From Tremella fuciformis (lineage: Eukaryota > Basidiomycota > Tremellomycetes > Tremellales > Tremellaceae), in NCBI GenBank assembly GCA_032768795.1, contig CP136493.1, forward strand, positions 1,674,001 to 1,738,000: DNA of 64,000 bases. Reading direction: 5' to 3'. Below are positions 54,518 through 64,000 of the stretch, piece after piece (positions within the stretch are counted from its first letter, which is position 1; the number at the start of each line of letters is the position of its first letter). A model generated the notes under the pieces. The model made no database searches. It was not told the origin of the DNA and worked only from the letters and a program-made list of their open reading frames with translations. A program made the translations under genes and the position numbers.

Positions 54518-57215
54518 ATGGTCAAAGCACTGACCACCCTCACACTCGTTTCTTTCCTCTATGTGCTCGGCACCTCTGCCGCCCCCGCCCCCGGCGCAGC
54601 CGGCGATGCCGACGTTGGAGCAGCCCAGGAGGGTGCGCTGAAGAAGCGTACCACCTCGGCTTCTGGATGGTACTCCGGCCAAACGGACCCGTGGATCAAG
54701 TTCACCTCGTTCAACTGGGACACGTGGATCGGGTATGGCTGGCAGGGCCACACCCTCTCCTACGTCAAGGAGTGGTACTACTACAAGTGAGCACCTCCCC
54801 TCCTGGCGCGGTGCAAGAGGCAGATAGCTGACACCCAGCTACGGCTTGAACGTCGCGCCCGGTGTCAACTCGTGGCAGGATCTCTCGCAATATGTCTACT
54901 ATTTTGGCACCCAGAGCCCCAAGCCTGCAGCGTCCATCTCGACTTACGGCGGCTCGAACACAGAGAACCCGTGGGATTACGGAACACTGGCCTCGTCCTC
55001 GACCTCCACCTCGACCGTCAAGTCCACCTCGACTTCGTCTTCCTCCACCTCGTCATCGGCCAGCAAAACATCGTCGAGCAGCTCGTCAGCTTCGGCCAGC
55101 CCGACTGCCACCGCTACTCCGACTTCGACTTCGACCAGCAAGTCCGCTTCATCTTCATCATCGTCTTCGTCGTCCTCCAGCTCGTCCAGCTCGTCCAGCT
55201 CGTCCAGCTCCAGCAAGGCTGCTTCATCGTCCAGCTCTAGCTCAAGTTCCAGCAAGGCTTCCTCCACCACCTCGTCCGCCGCTGCCGCATCCACCAGCTG
55301 CCCTTCGACTGCCGGGTGGAACGGCACCGCTTGCGTCTGCTACGACTCCAGCTACAAGCTCTCGTCTGACGGCACCTCGTGTGTCGCCCGCTGTCCCACC
55401 AATGCCGGCTGGGACGGTACGCAGTGCTACTGCTACGATAGCACAAATTACAAGATCTCAGACGACGGCTCGGCCTGTGTTCTTCGATGCCCCACCAACG
55501 CGGGCTGGAACGGTACCGCTTGTTATTGCTACAACAACCAGTTGGTCCTCAGCTCCGACGGTACTGCCTGTGTAACTCCGTGCTCGGATGGCTCGGCGCC
55601 AAATTCGAGTGGTGTGTGCGCGTCTTCTACCTCTTCGTCGACTTCCTCGAGCAAGACGTCTTCTTCGTCTTCGTCCTCTTCGACCACGTCGTCTTCGTCT
55701 TCCTCATCCACCACCACCACAAAGACCAGTACGACCACCACAAGTACCACCACAACCACCAGCACAACAAGCACAACCACAGCTGCTCCGACCACCACGT
55801 CGACGACCAAAACCTCGACCAGCACTTCGTCGTCCAGCACATCGTCCGCCGCCGCGATCCCGACTGGATGGGCGCGTGCCTCTACCGCGTGCATCCAGGA
55901 CGGTGTGAGCGGCCGTGCTTTGCTCGCCGCCAACCAGGATGTAAGCACCAACACGATCGAGTCGTGCTTGGCCTACTGTGACGCCGGCGGGTTCCCGCTC
56001 GCCGGTCTCGAGTACGGCTCGCAGTGCTTCTGCGGCAACTACCTGTCCAACGGCGCGTCGCTCTCGCTCCCCGCTACCTGCGCCATGCCATGCGCCGGCA
56101 ACTCGAAGGAGATCTGCGGTGGCTACTACGCGATGAGTCTGTTCGTCTCGACCAAGGCCAATGCCGCTGGCTTGACATCCGACCTGACCGCCAACCCGAC
56201 TGCCATCACTCTGCCATCCGGCTGGGCGATTGCCACCGCTTCGTGCATCAACGAGGCGTCCGGTCGTGCTCTGACTGGCGCGTCTTACGCCTCGGACAAC
56301 ATGACCGTCGCCAACTGCCTCAACTTCTGTGCGAGTGGCGGCTTCCAGTACGGCGGTGTCGAGTACGGGCGCGAGTGCTACTGTGGCTCATCCCTCGTCA
56401 ACGGCGCGTCGTTCACCTCGACGTCGACCAACTGTGGCATGCCGTGCTCGGGCGACGGCACAGAGTCGTGCGGCGGCTACTACGCCCTGCAGATGTACTC
56501 GAACGCCAACTATGCCTACTCCAACGTCGTCTCGAACGGCTTTGTCAAGACGGCCTGCATTCAGGAAGTGGCCAATCGCGCCCTGCGCGGCGCGTCGTTC
56601 ACCGACCCCGCCATGACCACGAGCAAGTGTACCGCCTACTGCTCGGCGCGCGGATTCCAGTACGCCGGCCTGGAGTACGCCGACGAGTGCTACTGCGGCT
56701 CGCAGCTCGTAGGTGGCGCATCGCTCTCGCTCGTCTCGGACCAGTGCTACATGCCTTGTGCGGGCGACTCGACGGACAAGTGTGGCGGGCCCAACGGTCT
56801 CATGGTGTACATCTCTCCCACCGTGCCGGTCGCCACTGTCTCCCTGCCTACAGGATGGACGACCAAGGGCTGCTATGCCGAGGCCAACGGCGCCCGCGCC
56901 CTGACGTACGAGGCGACCTCCCTCTTCAAGTCGGGCACCATGACCAACATTGCCTGCGCCCTGCAGTGCCAGACGCTCGGGTACTCGTACTCGGGCACAG
57001 AGTACTCTTCGCAGTGTGAGCACCACCCCCGCTATACCAGGATGTATGGCTGATGCCCAGGTTTCTGCGGTAACGGTATTGCCAACTCGGCCTCTATCAA
57101 GGCGGCCGACTCGTCCAACTGCAACTTTGCCTGCTCGGGCAACAGCGCCGAGATGTGCGGTGGCAACTGGTTCTTGACCGTCACGTCTCTGGGCTCTTCT
57201 GTCATTGCCATTTAG
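54518..57215 (+). CDS. Secreted cell-wall protein with four WSC domains
   Basis: Three exons (54518-54786, 54839-57015, 57061-57215) give 866 aa. Signal peptide MVKALTTLTLVSFLYVLGTS, then a Kex2-like LKKR site near residue 46. An aromatic-rich N-terminal domain follows (GWYSGQTDPWIKFTSFNW, GYGWQGHTLSYVKEWYYY). Next a long poly-Ser/Thr tract, three Cys repeats of the form CPTNAGWNGTACYCY...DGTACV (about 35 aa each), a second Ser/Thr tract, and four WSC domains from about residue 434 to the end, each with ACIQ/SCIN..RAL, CxxFC/CxxYC, GLEYGSQCFCG and MPCAGN-CGG motifs. WSC domains bind wall glucans. No C-terminal membrane anchor (ends SSVIAI), so this is secreted or wall-bound, not a Wsc sensor. 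Confidence 0.9.
55005..55290 (+). repeat. Ser-codon repeat tract (TCG/TCC/TCA/AGC) in the WSC gene
   Basis: Encodes a nearly continuous run of about 80 Ser/Thr/Ala residues, a mucin-like spacer likely to be O-mannosylated. Confidence 0.7.
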
Positions 57216-57816
57216 AGACGCTTGGGTCTCGGACGCGCCAGTGGACACTCTTCCGTTCTTACATACCTCTTGCATAGCCCATGCATGCGTAGACTGACTG
57301 ACTTGCCACTGCGTGATGAAGGCGTCAGGAAGTTCTTTCAACCTAGAGACTGCTTATGCTTCCCAAGAGAGACGTGCTCGCAGTATGACAATTGACGAAC
57401 CAGCCGGTCTGCAGTCAGGCTGTGGAAGCGTGGACGATGCTAGAAAGGGATCCGCCACTCGATCGGTCTTACGCGGCGTTATCTTACTGGCTGGCGGGGG
57501 CCTAGCTGGTGCGTGGTGGTGGTCAGGCCCGGGGCACCCCTGCAAGGCCTCAGACGACCTTTACCTCGACATTGTACTCTAACATCCATCTCACATCAAG
57601 TGCATCTTGGTCCCACTCGCAGCTGTACGTCCCTCCCCCTCCCTCACTATCAAAAGCTCTCTGCACGACCAACCCCCTCGTCCGGCAGAAGCTTATCACA
57701 TCCTCCCCTCGGTCATCTCGCTTCTCTTCTTGCCACCGCCCTTCTCGCCTGTCGTCTTGTGACCGCTGACCAATTCGCAGAAAGCCGGACAGGAAGAAGC
57801 TACATAGACTCGCATC
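57216..57816. other. Intergenic, UBC4 promoter and leader
   Basis: About 600 bp; the last 200 bp are pyrimidine-rich (CCCTCCCCCTCCCTC near 57635), typical of constitutive fungal promoters. No gene seen. Confidence 0.45.
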
Positions 57817-58661
<845 letters not shown>

Positions 58662-58837
58662 GACCGTGAGATGTAGATTTCGTATTCTGTTCTCATGACA
58701 CCTTCATGCCACGGTCAAGTCGCATACGACCATCTTTCATCGATCAACTGCATGCTAATCATTCCTCTGCTGACTGTGGAATGTTATTACACTCGGCCTC
58801 AAGTATTCGTAACTACGCTCCGAATCTTTCAGAAGCT

Positions 58838-59429
58838 TTACACCTCGCCTATCGGGTACGCGTCGGGCAGCTTTTGGGGCACGGCCTGCGCTCCGTCGTA
58901 CAGCTCGTACACGCTCAATTCGTTGAATGCCTGGTTGACCGTCATGCGTGTCCTCGCCGCGTATCGGTACACGAGGCAGATGTCCCAGATCATCCAGCTG
59001 GTGAGCATGACAAAGTGGATGGCAGTGAGGGTGATGGTCGCGACGTAAAAGTTCCAAGTCCCGTAGTCGTACTCGAAACGGTCGAGCTCGTACACTGCGT
59101 AAAAGATCGAGTAGGTGATACACAGACCTGCGAGTCAGACTGGCTCGGCATCCTGAAGCCCTCTGCTACTCACCCAGCGTGTCGGCCATTTGTAGTACCA
59201 AGTAGGCCACTTCCGCGCCTGCGCATGTCCAGTTGACCGAGCGTCGCTTTGCTGTGAAGACGAGGGCGGGCGGCACGTAGATGAGCCACATGAGTCCCGA
59301 GAGCGGGAACATGCACAGGCCGATCAGGTCGGGCTGAAGTAGCTGCGTCACGAGTGCCGCAGAGACGATGAGCACCGCGTGTGTCGCGAAGAGCGCGTAG
59401 CGCACCCCGATGCTGGTGGTGTAGTGCAT
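58838..59429 (-). CDS. Four-helix membrane protein of unknown function (copy 1)
   Basis: Two exons (59174-59429, 58838-59127) in phase 1 give 181 aa. Four predicted transmembrane helices: YALFATHAVLIVSAALVTQL; IGLCMFPLSGLMWLIYVPPA; the helix around AEVAYLVLQMADTLGLCITY; and NFYVATITLTAIHFVMLTSW. The layout is MARVEL-like. The YVPPALVFTAKRRS segment after helix 2 matches YVPAALVLAIRKS in the neighbour at 60242, suggesting paralogy. The C-terminal tail is short, without a PPxY motif. A TATAAAG on the minus strand lies about 90 bp upstream. Function unknown. Confidence 0.72.
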
Positions 59430-60241
59430 CCTCGCTGTGTGGTAGGTGTGACTGGGGTGGGTGTAATTGCGAGTCGGTCAGGAGAGAGGTGGTGAGAGGG
59501 AGCGAGGTGGATCAGGCAGGCTTTATACCTCGTCAGTACGGAGTCCTGGAGTCGTACTGCCCCTCCTTGAGGCTAGAGTGCTTGTCCCGTATTGTATGCT
59601 GCTCGGGGGCTGTACGGCTCCACGACGATCTATCCTTTCCTGCACTATGCATCCTGCATTGCTCGATGCCGACGCCGCTCCGCCCCGCCCTGCTCCGCCT
59701 CCTCCCTACTTTGCCCACTCATGCTTCAAGTGTACGGCACGCACCGCATGCCGAGTCGGCTCCAGCATGCCAGCATGCTGTTCCGTTGTGCCAAGATAAT
59801 GAGCTTGCCGTGTTGGATGAGAGGAAGGACAATGGACGGAGAGGCGGTGTCGGAATACGAAAGACTCGGGCCGAGCTAAAACCATCGCAGGCACCGGGAT
59901 GGCTTCCTCTGCTCTTGGTCTCTGGTTCGAGCGATGCTGCCTCTCCGTCGTCCTGTGCTAGCCTCTTGTGGACGCTACTAGATTACTCGATCCTTCAGAA
60001 TGCCGTTCACATAGCCGAGAGCTCTCATACTCGTACAAAGAGGGGGCTCGGTCACGCGGGCGGTACCGACACCGAGCCCCTGTTCGCCCTTTGAAACATT
60101 TAGATCGTTGTCGGCGATGGTTAGCGGTGTCGGCACTCCACAGTGCGATGAGAAGGATGGGCCTGATGCAGCGTAGCGATGATGCGGCCGTGATCGAGCT
60201 GATATCTCCACCGCTCAACTAACTACCCAGCTCTGAGCAGG
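59430..60241. other. Divergent promoter region between membrane-protein genes
   Basis: About 800 bp between copy 1 (minus) and copy 2 (plus). A plus-strand frame of 237 codons in this interval begins without ATG and shows no motif, so it is not called. Confidence 0.45.
59520..59530 (-). promoter_or_regulatory. Probable TATA box of membrane protein copy 1
   Basis: Minus-strand AGGTATAAAG about 92 bp upstream of the ATG at 59429. Confidence 0.5.
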
Positions 60242-61385
60242 ATGTACTGGTCCGGGTACAAGCACGTCCGGATCAAGCTCAACAAGCGACAGAGGCGCGA
60301 ACGCTCATCTCGCAGAGGCCGACAATGGCTCATGGTGCGTCTGCTCCCTGTCCTCCTCAGTCGGTAGTCGGGAAAGGCTGAGCAGCAGGGGTTGCACCTC
60401 GTCGACTGCGCCCTGTCGGCGGCCATCAGTCTCGCCCTCGAGGTCGACACGTGGACCGGCAAGTGGGCATGGGGGATGGTGTTGCTCGTCGTGCATGTCG
60501 TTGCGGTGGCCGCGGCGCTCATCTACGTCCCTGCGGCGCTGGTGCTGGCGATCCGGAAGAGCACAAAGGCGTGGGCGACAGTGCGCGTGGAGAAGTGGTA
60601 CATCTACGCCCAGGGCGTCGCGTGGCTGGGTAAGTACCGACATCCCAGCTATGCGAGGAAGGCTGATGGCAGTCTCGCTCATCGCTTCGCTTGGCGGCTT
60701 CTTCGCCGGTCCCGATACTTGCTTGGCTGAATTCTCAATGGGCAACGGGGGCGACTTGTGGTGTTGGCACCACATCATCGGAATCGTCTTGTCGCTCGTC
60801 AACCTCGGCGCCTTGGCCATGTGGCACCTGCAGCTGAGGCGGCTGATAGGTATCGCCGCACAGCTGGGCAAGACGGCCGAGGATATCAGCGTCACGCCTG
60901 TCCCGCGGCTGGTCGTCCTTCGTATAGGCACAATTGGGGTTGAGGATGATACGGGCAGCGTCGACCGGGTGGACCTGACCGCTGCATGGGGAGACGAGGA
61001 GGCCAGAGAGCGGGTGGAGCCGTTCGACACGCCCGTGTCGAGCATCCCGCCTGGCGATATGACCATGCGAGGCAAGGAAGGAGCTGAGGCGGGGCCGAAT
61101 GTGCCACGGAGGGAGCTGTACGCCGGACAAGGTGACGCGCCGCCGGCATACGAGCCGTCGCGCGAGAGGCCGCCACCTCACGAGTCTGTCGGGCAGCGAG
61201 CGGGCCCAAGCAGGACTCCGAGGGAGACAAGGAGACAGCACACCAAGGACAATGAGGGGTACGCGCCAGAGCTGCTTGGCCTGGAACCCGCCCCACCGCT
61301 TGTACCACCCAAGGGCCAGGCTGGGCGGGACAAGACGCAGATGGAGCTGGAGGTCGTTTGTGGGATCGGCTCGTCGTCAACGTGA
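60242..61385 (+). CDS. Four-helix membrane protein with PPAY tail (copy 2)
   Basis: Three exons (60242-60334, 60389-60629, 60673-61385) give 348 aa. A basic N-terminus (MYWSGYKHVRIKLNKRQRRE) precedes four hydrophobic segments: LHLVDCALSAAISLAL; MVLLVVHVVAVAAALIYVPA; YIYAQGVAWLVSLIASLGGF; and LWCWHHIIGIVLSLVNLGAL. A cytosolic tail of about 160 residues is charged and contains GDAPPAYEPS, a PPxY motif of the kind bound by WW domains of Rsp5/Nedd4 ubiquitin ligases. Helices 3-4 align with copy 3 (61661): YIYAQGV/YIIVQAV, GFFAGP/AFLTGP, LWCW, VLSLV. The exact acceptor of intron 1 (60385 or 60388) is uncertain by one codon. Function unknown. Confidence 0.72.
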
Positions 61386-61660
61386 TGCGTGATGCATCTA
61401 TGACTAGTGCACTGCTTTGCTCTTTGACGGAGAATGAGACGGGGTCTACTTGTAAAGGAGGTACGGTGACAGATGGACGGAGCTAAGCCATCAAGGCGGT
61501 GTGTACCTCAATACCGACTCCGTCGCTCTGTTACGAAGAGGCGCACTCAGAGCCTTGGCATCGGCTCGCTGTTCTGAGACTGTATGTCTACTCTTCCATA
61601 GACAGCCAGTTGTGACAAGATGGACGGAGGAGCTTGAGCCGCAGCTCGCATCATCACCAT

Positions 61661-62719
61661 ATGGCACACCACCACCATTATGGCCATCATCGCACCGCAT
61701 CACCGTCCACGCCGGCAGAACAGTCCATCGCGGCCAAGTCGATGCGTACCCAGTACATAGTGGGTCAACTCCTCTTTGATGCACCGCAAAACCTGAGTAT
61801 AGGTGGCGCATTGTATCGTCGTCATCGCGCGACTGCCCCTCTCCCTCGCCATGGGCAAGCGGTACGCGCCACACGACATGGTGAGGCAGCTCGAACTCGC
61901 TCTCCTGGTCATGATCTCCCTTTCGGTCGGCGTACTGGTCATCTACCTCTTCCTGCAAGGCATCAACGGCTGCTCCTCTGCGGGCATGAGCACTCTCGAT
62001 CAGCGTCTCACAGCTCGCGCCGAGGCGATTTACATCATCGTTCAAGCGGTACTCAGCGCAAGTGCGTCTCATATGCCACACACGCGGGAGAACTAGAAGA
62101 GTATCTGCTGAGCTTGCCAGCGTGTATCGGCCTCGCCCTCGGAGCCTTCCTCACCGGCCCGCTGGCATGCCCGACCTGGGTCAGAGACGGCTTCTCGTCA
62201 GACCCGATAGGTCTCTGGTGCTGGCGACAAATCATCATCGCCGTCCTCAGCCTCGTCTCGCTGACGCTCGTCCCATCGTGGTACAACGTCCTAGGGGAGA
62301 TGGTGGACCGCTTCGCGCGACAAACAGGGACCGGTCGTAGAAAGGCCTGGAGGACGTCGGTGCGACTTGTCGGCGATGCGGTCGAGACGCCCAGCGGCTG
62401 GGACGCGGCGAATCCGAGGGAGAGGCTGGATCTGGCGGACGATGTGTGGCTGGAGGAAGAGCGGGTGGATCCGTTCAGCCGACCAGGCAGTGCTGTTGGC
62501 ACACCGCAGACGCGCAGGTCCATCGCCCAGGCAGCGATCGGCATACCGCCCATTCAGCAGGCTCTGCTTCGAGGGGAGCCGTCGGGTCAGATGGAAGCCC
62601 CGCCAGCGTATGTCAGCGTTGCAGGCGAGTCAGTACCAGAGAGGGCAGTAAGCGAGGTGTATCACACGCCGGTTGTAGCTGTGTCAGCTGCCTCGTCTCG
62701 GCGCACTCGCAACAAGTAG
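61661..62719 (+). CDS. Four-helix membrane protein with PPAY tail and His-rich N-terminus (copy 3)
   Basis: Three exons (61661-61759, 61803-62061, 62121-62719) in consistent phases give 318 aa. The N-terminus MAHHHHYGHHRTASP is rich in histidine. Hydrophobic segments: AHCIVVIARLPLSLAMG; ELALLVMISLSVGVLVIYLF; AIYIIVQAVLSATCIGLALG; and LWCWRQIIIAVLSLVSLTLV, the last matching copy 2. The tail contains RVDPFSRPGSAVGTPQTRRS and MEAPPAYVSV, a PPxY motif in the same relative position as in copy 2, and ends AASSRRTRNK. Likely a tandem duplicate of copy 2. Function unknown; ubiquitin-dependent trafficking is inferred from PPxY only. Confidence 0.72.
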   Translation: MAHHHHYGHHRTASPSTPAEQSIAAKSMRTQYIVGQLLFDAPQNLSIGGALYRRHRATAPLPRHGQAVRATRHGEAARTRSPGHDLPFGRRTGHLPLPARHQRLLLCGHEHSRSASHSSRRGDLHHRSSGTQRKCVSYATHAGELEEYLLSLPACIGLALGAFLTGPLACPTWVRDGFSSDPIGLWCWRQIIIAVLSLVSLTLVPSWYNVLGEMVDRFARQTGTGRRKAWRTSVRLVGDAVETPSGWDAANPRERLDLADDVWLEEERVDPFSRPGSAVGTPQTRRSIAQAAIGIPPIQQALLRGEPSGQMEAPPAYVSVAGESVPERAVSEVYHTPVVAVSAASSRRTRNK

Positions 62720-63030
62720 CAGCAGAAGATACTCGTAGTCCGGGAAAACCGGAGCGTCGTCATGACATTGCAACTTGCGTGGTCTATTCGACTTTTCTCT
62801 CGTCTTCTCGTTCAATACCATTGCCTTGACCGCGTGCAAGGCCAATTCGAGCGCATTCGTCCGAACTGGTCACGGTATCAGGTGCCGATAACCCTGCGAG
62901 AGGCTCAGAGTGCTGGTCAACTGGTCACAGCGACTCCAAGCAGCTCGACACCTGATCACTTGCCTCCCCTCGTGAGACGAGTGATGATCTGCTCCTTTGA
63001 CCAGTGCCCACCGTCTCACACCCCTTGACG
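62720..63030. other. Short intergenic region
   Basis: About 310 bp between copy 3 and the hydrolase gene; promoter presumably. No distinct element. Confidence 0.4.
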
Positions 63031-64000
63031 ATGTCCTACCAGGCCAATGGCAGCGGGTATGGGCACAAGCCAGCCGATATCAAGATCAAAAGATGGTACA
63101 CCCCTATGACGCAGCTCGAGTCGATCCTCTTCTTCCCTCACCAGGTCCTGTTCGCCTTGCTCGGCATGGTCGGTCTGGCCCACTACCCTCGGCAGATCGT
63201 TCGGATACGGCCTCGCAAACCTGCGATCGTCGCTTCTGAAGCAGAAGCCGTCGGAGAAGAGGAGGTCGATCTGGGCAGATGGGTGGATAGGAATGTTCCT
63301 AGTTTGCTGGGCACCTTCACGCCCTCTTGGTGGTTGCCAAAGTGAGCTGTCTCGCTGTCCAGCTGAAGGTCATATAGCTCATGGATAGTGGCCATCTGCA
63401 AACGATCTATTCTGTCATGGGGGACTTCACCAAGGTGGACAAAGTTGAATATGTCCGGACGTATCTCCGCGTACCGGACGGCGGGACGATGCAAGTGGAC
63501 CTTTCTGCGCCATCTCAAAGCTGACAGCTGCAGAGGCCTCGACTTCACCCCTCCTTCCCATAACGACCTTCCCGACTCGACACCCATCGTGGTCGTCTGC
63601 CATGGTCTCACTGGCGGCTCACACGAATCCTACGTCCGCAATGTCCTATCACGTCTGATCAAGCCCCAGAACGAAGGCGGCCTCGGTGTCCGAGGCGTGG
63701 TCGTCAACTTCCGCGGATGCGCTGGCGTACCAGTCACCTCCTCCCAGCTCTACTCTGCAGGAACGACCGTCGACCTGACCACCGCACTGCACTACCTGCG
63801 GCACACGTACCCCGACGCGCCGCTTCACGGCGTGGGCTTCTCGCTCGGCGCATCGGTCCTCGCGCGCTATATGGGCGAATCGTCCGGGAGGTGTTTCCTC
63901 TCGAGCGGCGTCGTCCTCGGCTGTCCGTGGGACCTTGCGGCCATGTCGATCAAGCTAGAGAACCACTTTGTTACGCGGCACGTGTACTCGACTGCTATGG
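63031..64000 (+). CDS. Eht1/ABHD1-3-type alpha/beta hydrolase, 3'-truncated by window edge
   Basis: Serine hydrolase of the YheT/ABHD3 group; yeast members Eht1/Eeb1/Ymr210w make or cleave medium-chain acyl esters and monoglycerides. ATG at 63031 (MSYQANGSGYGHKPADIKIK). Exons 63031-63341, 63389-63490 and 63534 onward. An N-terminal hydrophobic segment (ILFFPHQVLFALLGMVGL) may anchor it. The second exon gives the family motif NGHLQTIYSVMGDF. The second intron (63491-63533) begins GCAAGT, a GC-AG intron, and restores VPDGGTIGLDFTPP. The oxyanion motif VVVCHGLTGGSHESYV and nucleophile elbow HGVGFSLGASVLARYMGE follow; FRGCAG is also present. The Asp/His part of the triad lies beyond the window. 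Confidence 0.88.

Noticed and set aside
55529..55954. Long Val/Glu/Asp-rich antisense frame in the WSC gene
   Set aside because: Artefact of Ser/Thr codon repeats read on the opposite strand; the sense frame has a signal peptide and WSC domains.
59381..60094. Plus-strand open frame of 237 codons
   Set aside because: No ATG start, overlaps the first exon of membrane protein copy 1 in antisense, and lacks motifs.

Overview
The window is nuclear DNA of a basidiomycete fungus, most likely a Tremellomycetes yeast or close relative. Evidence: almost every gene is broken by 39-60 nt GT-AG introns with a CTGAC/CTAAC-like branch point close to the AG; genes alternate strands without operons; protein families are fungal (Yop1, Mtd1, Hal4/5-type kinase, Cdc1/Ted1, Gph1, WSC proteins, Shp1, Ubc4). 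Exon joins were inferred by keeping the reading frame and restoring recognised protein motifs. I saw no transposon, rRNA, tRNA or CRISPR array.

Layout. 1-1543: 3' part of the mitochondrial Rho GTPase GEM1. 1.5-7.3 kb: gene-poor stretch with two same-strand orphan genes (2346-3149 and 5384-6169) that I read as diverged copies of one unknown family, plus possible decayed pieces. 7.3-12.1 kb: GPALPP-motif protein, Cdc48 cofactor Shp1/p47 and a conserved unknown membrane protein. 12.7-20.6 kb: four plus-strand genes for mostly disordered proteins of unknown function. 20.8-26.7 kb, minus strand: a SANT-domain protein resembling Pol I factor Rrn5, an HhH DNA-glycosylase-like protein and an NCS1 nucleobase permease with GATA sites upstream. 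26.7-29.5 kb: long divergent non-coding region.

29.5-53.2 kb is densely packed housekeeping sequence: Hal4/5-type kinase, EXPERA/TMEM97-like protein, PHF5A/Rds3, Cdc1/Ted1 phosphoesterase, Yop1, Mtd1, a SAP-motif TKL kinase lacking the usual beta3 lysine, an Ecm15/UPF0045 protein, glycogen phosphorylase, a NIP30/FAM192A protein and U2-associated SR140. PHF5A and SR140 both belong to the U2 snRNP branch-site machinery, fitting the intron-dense genome.

53.2-64 kb: a secreted four-WSC cell-wall protein, Ubc4, three four-helix membrane proteins that look like local paralogues (two carry a PPAY motif in the cytosolic tail), and the 5' part of an Eht1/ABHD-type alpha/beta hydrolase running off the window.

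The most unusual items are the orphan paralogue pair, the PPAY membrane-protein cluster, the SAP-TKL kinase with VAVS in place of VAVK, a 9-nt microexon in the Cdc1-like gene, and a GC-AG intron in the hydrolase gene.
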